Assembly (NCBI GenBank): GCA_944371445.1
Contig: CALVXR010000071.1
Coordinates: 1-32,321 of the forward strand
DNA from: an uncultured Bacilli bacterium
GTDB lineage: Bacteria > Bacillota_I > Bacilli_A > RF39 > UBA660
Direction: 5' to 3'
Length of the DNA stretch: 32,321 nucleotides
The position numbers were made by a program, and so were the translations under genes. Positions within the stretch are counted from its first letter, which is position 1, and every line of letters begins with the position of its first letter. The notes under the pieces are model-generated. The model was not told where the DNA came from, ran no database searches, and saw nothing but the letters and a program-made list of their open reading frames with translations. Of the stretch, positions 23,543-30,807 are shown one piece after another.

Positions 23543-24214
23543 ATGGAAGAAATAGATTTAACAGAGTTGTTTTTATATTTTAAAAGTAAGATAGCCCTTA
23601 TAATAGGAATTACCTTTTTAATATTATTACTTGGTAATTTATATGCAATATTTTTAAGAGTACCAGTATATAAATCATCATCAACAATTGTAATCGCATC
23701 TAATAATAACAATGTAAGTACTATACAAACAGATATAACAGTAAACCAAAAACTAGTTGGGACTTATAAAGAAATAGTAAAAAGTAGAAGTGTAGTAGAT
23801 AAAGTAATAGATGATTTGGATTTAGATTATACTTATGAAGAGTTATCAAATAATATAGTAGTATCTGCAGTAGAAAATACAGAAGTCCTTAAAATATCAG
23901 TACTTGATAAGAGTGCTACTAAAGCAAAAAAAATAACAAGTACTTTATCAGATGTTTTTAAAGATGAAGTAATAGATATATATAATTTAAAAAATGTTAA
24001 AGTATTAGATAAAGCATCTACACCAAGTGGTGCTGATAATGTAAATTTTGTAAAAGATGAAGTAATATATTTTGGTATAGGTTTAGTACTTTCATTTATG
24101 ATAGTATTTATAATGTTCTATTTTGATAAAAATATAAGAAGCGTAGAACAAGTAGAAAATAGATTAGGATTACCAATACTTGGAACTATACCTATAAATG
24201 GAGGTAAAAAATGA
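23543..24214 (+). CDS. cpsC: Polysaccharide co-polymerase / tyrosine-kinase adaptor (CpsC/Wzz type)
   Basis: This 223-residue protein has two membrane helices (about 19-38 and 175-195), a coiled extracytoplasmic domain between them, and a short cytoplasmic C-terminus. This is the Gram-positive CpsC/CapA arrangement, which controls chain length and activates the separate CpsD kinase. Signature segments are VPVYKSSSTIVIAS after the first helix and ENRLGLPILGTIP at the end. AGGAGG lies 8 bases before the ATG. It overlaps the kinase gene by 4 bases (ATGA). Confidence 0.9.
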   Translation: MEEIDLTELFLYFKSKIALIIGITFLILLLGNLYAIFLRVPVYKSSSTIVIASNNNNVSTIQTDITVNQKLVGTYKEIVKSRSVVDKVIDDLDLDYTYEELSNNIVVSAVENTEVLKISVLDKSATKAKKITSTLSDVFKDEVIDIYNLKNVKVLDKASTPSGADNVNFVKDEVIYFGIGLVLSFMIVFIMFYFDKNIRSVEQVENRLGLPILGTIPINGGKK

Positions 24215-24879
24215 GATCAGAACTAATAGTAAATACAAGACCTAAATCGAATATATCAGAAAATATAAGAACAATTAGAACAAATCTTCAGTTTGCATCA
24301 GCTTCAAAAAAAGTAAAAACAATACTAATATCTAGTTCTATATCAGGTGAAGGAAAAAGTTTTATAAGTTCTAACTTAGCTACAGCTTTTGCTCAGACAG
24401 ATAAAAAAGTACTTTTAATTGATGCTGATTTAAGAAAAGGTAGAATACATGAAATATTTAAGATGAAATCAAATAAAGGACTTTCTAATTTACTTCTAGA
24501 AGATGATATGAGTGAAATGAAACACTATATAGTAAAAACTGAGATAGATAACTTATATGTTTTAACAAGAGGAACAATTCCTCCTAATCCATCAGAACTT
24601 TTAAACTCTGATAAAATGAAAGAAGTGTTTGAAACAGTAGAAGAAATATTTGATTATGTAATAATAGACGGAGTGCCAGTGGTTGGTCTTCCTGATGCAT
24701 TAATTTTATCAAAATATGCTGATGCTGTAATGCTTGTATGCTCTATAAAATATACACCGATGAATGCTTTAGTAAGTGCTAAACAAGCATTTGAAAGAAT
24801 AGGTGTTCCAGTAACAGGAGTTGTAGTAAATAAAGTTCCAAATATAAAAAGTAATTATTATACAGCATATTATGAATAA
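24211..24879 (+). CDS. cpsD: CpsD-type bacterial tyrosine kinase
   Basis: This 222-residue cytoplasmic BY-kinase autophosphorylates on tyrosine and works with the CpsC adaptor to regulate polymer export. Walker A is SISGEGKS (43-50), Walker A' is LLIDADLRKGR (about 68-78), and Walker B is DYVIIDGVP (about 148-156). The C-terminal tyrosine cluster is short: four Tyr in the last eight residues (NYYTAYYE). It starts at the ATGA overlap with cpsC. The last 8 bases, encoding part of the tyrosine tail, also hold the start of the phosphatase gene. Confidence 0.92.
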   Translation: MRSELIVNTRPKSNISENIRTIRTNLQFASASKKVKTILISSSISGEGKSFISSNLATAFAQTDKKVLLIDADLRKGRIHEIFKMKSNKGLSNLLLEDDMSEMKHYIVKTEIDNLYVLTRGTIPPNPSELLNSDKMKEVFETVEEIFDYVIIDGVPVVGLPDALILSKYADAVMLVCSIKYTPMNALVSAKQAFERIGVPVTGVVVNKVPNIKSNYYTAYYE

Positions 24880-25675
24880 TGAAATGATAGATATGCACAG
24901 TCATATCTTATATGGTATAGATGACGGAAGTAAAACTAAAGAAGAAAGCATAGAAATGTTAAAAAAACTAAAATCTTTAGGATTTACTTCCGTTATTGCA
25001 ACTCCACATTATATAGAAGGAAGTTCATATAGAGCAAACAATACAAAAAAAATAGATGTTATAACAGATATTTATAATGAAATAAAAGATAGAGAAGATA
25101 TGCCTAAAATATATTTAGGTAATGAAGTATATATTTTAAATGATATAGAAGAAGCTTTAAAAGAAGATAAAATATATACTATAAATGATACAAGATATTT
25201 ACTTATAGAGTTTTCATTTACTAATAAACCAGTAAATTTAGAAGAATTTTTACTAGATTTAAGAAGCAAAAATATAATACCAATAATTGCTCATCCAGAA
25301 AGATATAGTTACGTTCAAAAAGATACTGAAATAGTTAGACTTTGGATAAAATCAGGAGCACTTCTTCAAGGAAACTATGGAAGTATAATTAGTAGATATG
25401 GAGAAAATGCCAAAAATACATTTAAATATTTACTCAAAAATGGTTATTATCATTTTTTAGGAACAGATATGCATAGAAGTGGAAGTTCTTTTTACAATAG
25501 TTTTGATGAAATAAAAAAAGAAATAAAAAAATTAATAGGTGAAGAAGAATTTACTAAAATAACTTGTGATAATCCTAAAAAAGTTATAAGTAATGAAGAT
25601 ATAAAAGTAGAGATACCAGCACACATCTCACAAACTAAAAAATTATTCTCATTTTTAAATAAAAATAGTTTCTAA
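24872..25675 (+). CDS. cpsB: CpsB/YwqE-type PHP tyrosine phosphatase
   Basis: The 267-residue PHP-domain metallo-phosphatase removes phosphate from the CpsD tyrosine tail. Metal-binding motifs are visible in order: DMHSHILYGIDDG (H9, H11), ATPHY, the Glu in LGNEVY, IAHPERY, and GTDMHRSG. The length is normal for the family. The first ATG at 24872 overlaps cpsD by 8 bases; ATG at 24884 is a possible alternative. Neither has a clear ribosome site, so coupling to cpsD is likely. It is the last gene of the polysaccharide locus. Confidence 0.9.
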   Translation: MNNEMIDMHSHILYGIDDGSKTKEESIEMLKKLKSLGFTSVIATPHYIEGSSYRANNTKKIDVITDIYNEIKDREDMPKIYLGNEVYILNDIEEALKEDKIYTINDTRYLLIEFSFTNKPVNLEEFLLDLRSKNIIPIIAHPERYSYVQKDTEIVRLWIKSGALLQGNYGSIISRYGENAKNTFKYLLKNGYYHFLGTDMHRSGSSFYNSFDEIKKEIKKLIGEEEFTKITCDNPKKVISNEDIKVEIPAHISQTKKLFSFLNKNSF

Positions 25676-25739
25676 TAAGTATAAACTATCTATATATATT
25701 GACAAATTATATTACAGTTTTATCAAAAAATAAACAAGG

Positions 25740-25767
25740 TATGTACAATTTTGTATATATTTTTTTA
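25740..25767 (+). terminator. Terminator 1 after the polysaccharide locus
   Basis: TATGTACA (25740-25747) pairs with TGTATATA (25752-25759), with one G-T wobble, around a 4-base loop. Seven T follow. Confidence 0.65.
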
Positions 25768-25796
25768 ATTTGATAATGATTTGTTATAATTTATAT

Positions 25797-25832
25797 AATG
25801 ATGATATTAGACAAAAAGTCATCATTGTTTTT
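25797..25832 (+). terminator. Terminator 2 after the polysaccharide locus
   Basis: AATGATGA (25797-25804) and TCATCATT (25819-25826) form a perfect 8-bp stem, followed by GTTTTTAA. Together with terminator 1 it isolates parE from the locus. Confidence 0.65.
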
Positions 25833-25864
25833 AACCGTAAAAATATAAAACTTTAGATATTTAT

Positions 25865-25893
25865 TTGTTATTTTAAATAAAATTTGCTATAAT
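25865..25893 (+). promoter_or_regulatory. parE promoter
   Basis: TTGTTA (25865-25870), 17 bases, then TATAAT (25888-25893), preceded by TGC as an extended -10. The predicted start near 25900 falls on the AGGTGAT ribosome site (25899-25905), so the 5' leader would be only about 9 bases. Confidence 0.6.
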
Positions 25894-25908
25894 TATCTAG
25901 GTGATAAT

Positions 25909-27816
25909 ATGAAAAACTACAATGAAAGTTCAATAAAAATATTAGAAGGATTAGAGGCAGTTAGAAAAAGACCAGGTATGTATATAGGTTCAACTGATAA
26001 AAGGGGACTTCACCATTTAGTATGGGAGATAGTTGATAATGCAGTAGATGAAGCTATAAATGGATTCGGAAAAAAAATAAAAATAATTCTTCATAAAGAT
26101 AAAAGTGTTTCTGTAGAAGATGAAGGAAGAGGTGTTCCTGTTGGAATGCATGAATCTGGAAAATCAACACCAGAAGTAATATATACAGTACTTCATGCAG
26201 GAGGTAAATTTGAAGAAGGTGGATATAAAGTATCTGGTGGACTTCATGGTGTAGGTGGATCTGTAGTAAATGCTTTAAGTAAATGGATGGAAGTAAATAT
26301 AAAAAAAGATGGATATGAATATTACATAAGATTTGAAAACGGTGGGAAAGTAGTAGTACCTTTAAAAAAACTAGAAAAAACATCTAAAACAGGTACTAAA
26401 GTTAGATTTATGCCTGATGATACAATATTCTCAACTACTAACTTTTCATTTACAACAATATGTGAAAGAATGCAAGAAAGTGCCTTTTTACTTTCTGGTC
26501 TTACTATAGAGGTAATAGATGAGGAAGATGAAAAAAGAGAAGTATATCACTATGAAAATGGTATAAAAGCATTTGTAGAAGATATGAATGAAGATAAAAA
26601 AACTCTTCATGATGTAGTACATTTTACAGGAAATAAAAATGGAATAAATGTAGAAGTAGCTTTTCAGTACACTGATACTTATAATGATAATTTAGTTTCA
26701 TTTGTAAATAATGTAAAAACAGTAGATGGTGGTACTCATGAAGTAGGATTTAAAACTGCACTTACTAGAGTGTATAATGATTATGCTAAAAAGAACGGAT
26801 ATTTAAAAGCTAAAGATAAGAATTTAGAAGGATCTGATACTAGAGAAGGTTTAACTGCAATAATAAGTCTTCAAATACCAGAAGCAAAACTTCAGTTTGA
26901 GGGACAAACAAAAGGAAAATTAGGAACACCAGAAGCTAGAACTATAGTAGAATCTATAGTAAGTGAAAATTTACAATTTTTCTTAGAAGAAAATGCTAAA
27001 GTAGCAGCTGAAATTTTGGGTAAAATGGTTAAAAGTAAATATGCAAGAGAAGCAGCTCGTAAAGCAAGAGAAGCAGCTCGTGGTGGAAAAGATAAAAGTA
27101 AGAATGAAAAACTAATAAGTAGAAAATTAACACCTGCTCAAAGCAAAAACCCTAAAGTAAATGAACTATTTTTAGTCGAAGGCGATTCAGCTGGTGGTAC
27201 AGCTAAAACAGGTAGAGATAAAAAAATACAAGCAATACTTCCACTTCGTGGTAAAGTAATAAATAGTGAAAAAACAAGATTAGAAGAACTTTTAAAAAAT
27301 GAAGAAATAAATACAATAATTCATACAATAGGTGCAGGTGTTGGAAGTGATTTTGATATAGAAGAATCAAATTATGATAAAGTAATAATTATGACCGATG
27401 CTGATGTTGATGGAGCTCATATTCAAATACTTTTACTTACATTTTTCTATAGATATATGAAACCACTTATAGAACAAGGACACCTTTATATCGCACTTCC
27501 ACCTTTATATAAATTATATGGTGGTAAAGAAGTACATTATGTGTGGGAAGAATCAGAAAGAAAAAAAATACTTAGTGAAAGTAAAGTAAAACTTACTACA
27601 CAAAGATATAAAGGTTTAGGTGAAATGAACGCAGAACAACTTTGGGAGACAACAATGGATCCAGAAAACAGAAATTTAATTAAAATAAGTATTGAAGATG
27701 CAGCACTTGCTGATAAAAGAGTTAGAGTTCTAATGGGAGATAAAGTTGAGCCTAGAAAAGAATGGATTGAAGAAAATATAGAGTTTACTCTTGAAGATGA
27801 TTATGAACTAATATAA
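25909..27816 (+). CDS. parE: DNA topoisomerase IV subunit B (ParE)
   Basis: This 635-residue ATPase subunit of topoisomerase IV decatenates chromosomes together with ParC. The GHKL ATPase domain has VDNAVDEA, DEGRGVP and GGLHGVGGSVVNAL. The transducer carries LQFEGQTKGKLGTPEAR, which is typical of Gram-positive ParE (GyrB usually reads QYEGQTKTKLGN). The TOPRIM domain shows LVEGDSAGG and TDADVDGAHI, and the C-terminus RYKGLGEMNAEQLWETTM. Length matches ParE. The AGGTGAT site precedes the ATG. The next gene is hisS, so no parC lies directly downstream, unlike many Firmicutes. Confidence 0.92.
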   Translation: MKNYNESSIKILEGLEAVRKRPGMYIGSTDKRGLHHLVWEIVDNAVDEAINGFGKKIKIILHKDKSVSVEDEGRGVPVGMHESGKSTPEVIYTVLHAGGKFEEGGYKVSGGLHGVGGSVVNALSKWMEVNIKKDGYEYYIRFENGGKVVVPLKKLEKTSKTGTKVRFMPDDTIFSTTNFSFTTICERMQESAFLLSGLTIEVIDEEDEKREVYHYENGIKAFVEDMNEDKKTLHDVVHFTGNKNGINVEVAFQYTDTYNDNLVSFVNNVKTVDGGTHEVGFKTALTRVYNDYAKKNGYLKAKDKNLEGSDTREGLTAIISLQIPEAKLQFEGQTKGKLGTPEARTIVESIVSENLQFFLEENAKVAAEILGKMVKSKYAREAARKAREAARGGKDKSKNEKLISRKLTPAQSKNPKVNELFLVEGDSAGGTAKTGRDKKIQAILPLRGKVINSEKTRLEELLKNEEINTIIHTIGAGVGSDFDIEESNYDKVIIMTDADVDGAHIQILLLTFFYRYMKPLIEQGHLYIALPPLYKLYGGKEVHYVWEESERKKILSESKVKLTTQRYKGLGEMNAEQLWETTMDPENRNLIKISIEDAALADKRVRVLMGDKVEPRKEWIEENIEFTLEDDYELI

Positions 27817-27821
27817 AATAA

Positions 27822-27850
27822 TTGACTATAATAATAAAAAAAGTTATAAT
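27822..27850 (+). promoter_or_regulatory. Promoter of the hisS-aspS operon
   Basis: TTGACT (27822-27827) and TATAAT (27845-27850) are separated by 17 bases. Transcription from about 27857 gives a leader of roughly 225 bases that contains the T-box. Confidence 0.8.
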
Positions 27851-27892
27851 AACAATATATTTCTTATGGAGGAACTAGTATTATATAAAATT

Positions 27893-28065
27893 ATTAAAGA
27901 GAGGATATGTTTGGTGTAAATATCTATAACTTTATATAAGAAGACATCCTATAAAAACATAAGCGCTAAGTGGCGTTAAAACTATAAGTGCACAGTTATC
28001 TGTGAAATAAGGTGGTACCGCGGAATTATTCGTCCTTATATACATAATGTATATAGGACTTTTTT
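27893..28065 (+). promoter_or_regulatory. T-box riboswitch controlling hisS-aspS
   Basis: The leader shows AGAGAGGA (27898-27905), the GGTG element (27913-27916), and the specifier-loop sequence GAA-GAC-A (27940-27946) before TCCT, which pairs with AGGA. The T-box sequence GGTGGTACCGCG (28011-28022) follows, and then the terminator. In the canonical register the specifier is GAC (Asp, 27943-27945); CAT (His, 27945-27947) overlaps it by one base. The UGGU bulge (28013-28016) would pair with a tRNA ending ACCA, or GCCA by wobble. Uncharged tRNA binding should favour the antiterminator and switch on both synthetase genes. Confidence 0.9.
28032..28065 (+). terminator. T-box attenuator terminator
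   Basis: GTCCTTATATACAT (28032-28045) pairs with ATGTATATAGGAC (28047-28059), with one bulged T, followed by six T. The left arm competes with the antiterminator helix formed by the T-box sequence. Confidence 0.9.
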
Positions 28066-28082
28066 GTTAAAGGAGGATTTTT

Positions 28083-29357
28083 ATGATACAAAGACCAAAA
28101 GGAACTTATGATGTTTATGGAGTAAAAGCAAAAAAAATACTATATTTAGAAAAATTAATTAATGTACTTATGGAAAAGTATAACTATAATTATATAAGAA
28201 CACCACTTTTTGAAAAAAGTGAACTATTTCATAGAGCAGTAGGAGAAACTACCGATATAGTTACTAAAGAAACATATGATTTTAAAGATAAATCAGATAG
28301 AGATATGACACTTCGTCCAGAAGGTACAGCATCAGTAGTAAGAGCATACATAGAAAATAAAATGTACTCTGATCCTAATTTACCAAGTAAAAATTACTAT
28401 ATAGGACCTATGTATAGATATGAAAGACCACAATCAGGAAGATATAGAGAATTTTATCAGTTTGGAGTAGAAGTATTTTCATCAAATGATCCTATGATAG
28501 ATGCAGAGGTAATAAGTATTCCAGTAAATTTTTACAAATTATTAGGCCTTAAAGGAGTTAAAGTAAAAATAAATACACTTGGAGATACTGAATCTAGAAA
28601 TAAATATAAAGAAGCATTAATAGAATATTTTAAACCATACTTAGATTCGTTATGTGAAGATTGCAAAAATAGATATTTAAAAAATCCACTACGTATATTA
28701 GATTGTAAAGTAGATAATGATAAAGAATTTTTTAAAGATGCACCTAAAATGAGAGATTATTTAAATGAAGAAAGTAAAAATTATTTTGAAAAAGTTCAAA
28801 AATATTTAGATGCTTTAGAAATAGAATATGAAGTAGATTATTCGATAGTAAGAGGACTAGACTATTATAATCATACTGTATTTGAAGTAGAAGCAAGTGT
28901 AGAGGGTTTTGGTGCCCAAAATGTATTATGTGGTGGTGGTAGATATAATGGCCTTGTAAAAATGATTGGCAACACTGACGAACCTGGAGTAGGTTTTGCT
29001 CTTGGATTTGAAAGACTTTTAACTGCTTTAGAATTTGAAAATATAAATCTTCCTTATGAAGATGAAATAGATGTATATGTAATACCTGTAGGTGAAAAAG
29101 AAACTGCATTTAGTTTACTTCAAGCACTTAGATTAAATGGATTTAAAGCAGATACTGATTATATGGATAGAAGTATTAAAGCAAACTTTAAACAAGCAGA
29201 TAGATTAAACTCTAAATATGTAATAATTATAGGTGAAGAAGAAGTAAAAAATGGTATATATAAAATAAAAAATAATAAAACAAAAGAAGAATTTGAAATA
29301 AACAAAGAAGATATAATAGATTTTTTAGATCAAAACATAGATAGTGAGGAGATGTAA
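28083..29357 (+). CDS. hisS: Histidyl-tRNA synthetase
   Basis: The 424-residue class II synthetase charges tRNA-His. Motif 2 is in YRYERPQSGRYREFYQFGVE, the His-specific peptides are VRGLDYYNHTVFE and GGGRYNGLV, and motif 3 is GVGFALGFERL. The C-terminal anticodon-binding domain follows (about 320-420). Length and order are normal. AAGGAGG lies before the ATG, directly after the T-box terminator. The aspS start codon lies 1 base after its stop, with the aspS ribosome site inside the last hisS codons. Confidence 0.95.
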   Translation: MIQRPKGTYDVYGVKAKKILYLEKLINVLMEKYNYNYIRTPLFEKSELFHRAVGETTDIVTKETYDFKDKSDRDMTLRPEGTASVVRAYIENKMYSDPNLPSKNYYIGPMYRYERPQSGRYREFYQFGVEVFSSNDPMIDAEVISIPVNFYKLLGLKGVKVKINTLGDTESRNKYKEALIEYFKPYLDSLCEDCKNRYLKNPLRILDCKVDNDKEFFKDAPKMRDYLNEESKNYFEKVQKYLDALEIEYEVDYSIVRGLDYYNHTVFEVEASVEGFGAQNVLCGGGRYNGLVKMIGNTDEPGVGFALGFERLLTALEFENINLPYEDEIDVYVIPVGEKETAFSLLQALRLNGFKADTDYMDRSIKANFKQADRLNSKYVIIIGEEEVKNGIYKIKNNKTKEEFEINKEDIIDFLDQNIDSEEM

Positions 29358-29358
29358 T

Positions 29359-30669
29359 ATGAAATTATTTGTAAAAGAACTACCTAATCATTATAATGAA
29401 AATATTTCATTTCAAGGATTTGTAGACAAAATAAGAGACCTTCAATATGTACAATTTATGATACTTAGAGATAGTACTGGTAAAGTGCAAGTAACAATAG
29501 AAAAAAATGAAGAAAATAAAAAACTAAATGAAATAGTATCTAGTATTACTTTAGAAAGTACAGTAAAAGTAGAAGGTAAACTTTTAGAAAGCCCTAGCGT
29601 AAAAATGGGAGGTATGGAAATAATACCAAGTGATATTATAGTTACTAGTAAATCATTAAATGAATTACCATTTGATTATAAAAGTAAAGATAATAGTTTA
29701 AGAGAAACTAGATTAGATTATCGTTTTATAGATTTAAGAAGAGAAGAAAACAATTTATTTTTTAAATGTGAAACATTATTTGAACATGCTTTTAGAGAGT
29801 ACTGTATAAATAATGGCTTTATGGAAATACATTCTCCTAAAATAGGAAAAAAAGCTGCTGAAAGTGGTGCTGAAGTATTTAAACTAGATTACTTTGGACA
29901 GGAAGCAACTTTATCACAGTCTCCACAATTTTATAAACAAATGGCAATGGCATCAGGATTTGATAAAGTATTTGAAATAGGTCCAGCTTTTAGAGCAGAA
30001 AATTCACATACTTCTTATCATGCTACTGAAATAAATATGGCTGATATTGAAATATCTTGGATAGATAGTGTTGAAGAAGTTATGGATATGGAAGAAAAAG
30101 TTTTAAAATATGCTTTATCTAAAGTAAAAGAAAAATACGGTGAAGAAATAAAAAAACATTTTAAATCCGAAATAGGAGATCTAAGTGTTAAATTTCCAAG
30201 AATTACATTTAAAGAAGCTAAAGAAATATTAAAAGAAAAATATCATTATATTGGTGAAAAAGAAGAAGATTTTGAAAGAAAAGAAGAAATGCTTTTATGT
30301 AAATATGCTAAAGAAAAATATAATAGTGATTTTATCTTTGTTACTAAATTTCCATTTAGTGCAAGACCTTTTTATCATATGTTAGATGAAAATGGTCTTA
30401 CAGAAAGTTATGATTTACTTTATAGAGGTGTTGAAATTACAACAGGAGCTCAAAGAGAACATAGAGTTGATATATTAGAAAAACAAATGATAGAAAAAGA
30501 AATTAATCCTAGAGAATTAGATTACTATTTAGATTTCTTTAAATATGGCTGCCCTCCACATGGTGGATATGCTATTGGAATAGCAAGAATTATGATGCAA
30601 ACATTTAATATAGATAATATTAGAGAAGCAACATTTATCTATAGAGGACCAACTAGATTAAATCCTTAA
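29359..30669 (+). CDS. aspS: Aspartyl-tRNA synthetase, archaeal/eukaryotic type
   Basis: The 436-residue class II enzyme has an N-terminal OB-fold (about 1-100) and a catalytic domain without the GAD insertion of bacterial AspRS (about 590 residues). LSQSPQFYKQMAMASGFDK identifies AspRS and not AsnRS, which has SGQ at this place. Motif 2 is EIGPAFRAENSHTSYH. Motif 3 reads PHGGYAIGIARIMM with Arg410, where most class II enzymes have ER and this one has AR. This form is often called aspartate-tRNA(Asn) ligase and may charge both tRNA-Asp and tRNA-Asn, which would need GatCAB. The ATG at 29359 has GAGGAG 7 bases upstream; an in-frame GTG at 29344 has no such site. Its expression is linked to hisS by the T-box. 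Confidence 0.88.
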   Translation: MKLFVKELPNHYNENISFQGFVDKIRDLQYVQFMILRDSTGKVQVTIEKNEENKKLNEIVSSITLESTVKVEGKLLESPSVKMGGMEIIPSDIIVTSKSLNELPFDYKSKDNSLRETRLDYRFIDLRREENNLFFKCETLFEHAFREYCINNGFMEIHSPKIGKKAAESGAEVFKLDYFGQEATLSQSPQFYKQMAMASGFDKVFEIGPAFRAENSHTSYHATEINMADIEISWIDSVEEVMDMEEKVLKYALSKVKEKYGEEIKKHFKSEIGDLSVKFPRITFKEAKEILKEKYHYIGEKEEDFERKEEMLLCKYAKEKYNSDFIFVTKFPFSARPFYHMLDENGLTESYDLLYRGVEITTGAQREHRVDILEKQMIEKEINPRELDYYLDFFKYGCPPHGGYAIGIARIMMQTFNIDNIREATFIYRGPTRLNP

Positions 30670-30710
30670 TTTACATTTGTTTACAGTTGATATTCCTTTA
30701 ATAAGTAATA

Positions 30711-30747
30711 AAAAAAAGGTATTTTACAATAAAAATATCTTTTTTTG
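30711..30747 (+). terminator. Terminator of the hisS-aspS operon
   Basis: AAAAAAAGGTATTTT (30711-30725) pairs with AAAATATCTTTTTTT (30732-30746) over 15 bp, with one G-T wobble, around a 6-base loop. The T run is part of the stem. Confidence 0.8.
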
Positions 30748-30776
30748 TTTACATTAATATAATTTTTAGGTACAAT
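30748..30776 (+). promoter_or_regulatory. Promoter of the zinc-ribbon membrane protein
   Basis: TTTACA (30748-30753), 17 bases, then TACAAT (30771-30776). AGAGG at 30795-30799 is the ribosome site, 8 bases before the ATG. Confidence 0.65.
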
Positions 30777-30807
30777 TAATATAATAGAGTAGAAAGAGGT
30801 AATTGTT

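Noticed and set aside
25909-27816. GyrB instead of ParE
   Set aside because: FEGQTKGKLGTPEAR and the overall close match to Gram-positive ParE favour topoisomerase IV.
27875-27928. Short ORF beginning ATGGAGGAACTAG inside the hisS leader, a possible leader peptide
   Set aside because: It has no ribosome site and overlaps the conserved T-box stem I elements, which explain the region better. It has no run of His codons.
29359-30669. AsnRS instead of AspRS
   Set aside because: The motif reads SQSPQ, as in AspRS; AsnRS enzymes have SGQ at this place.
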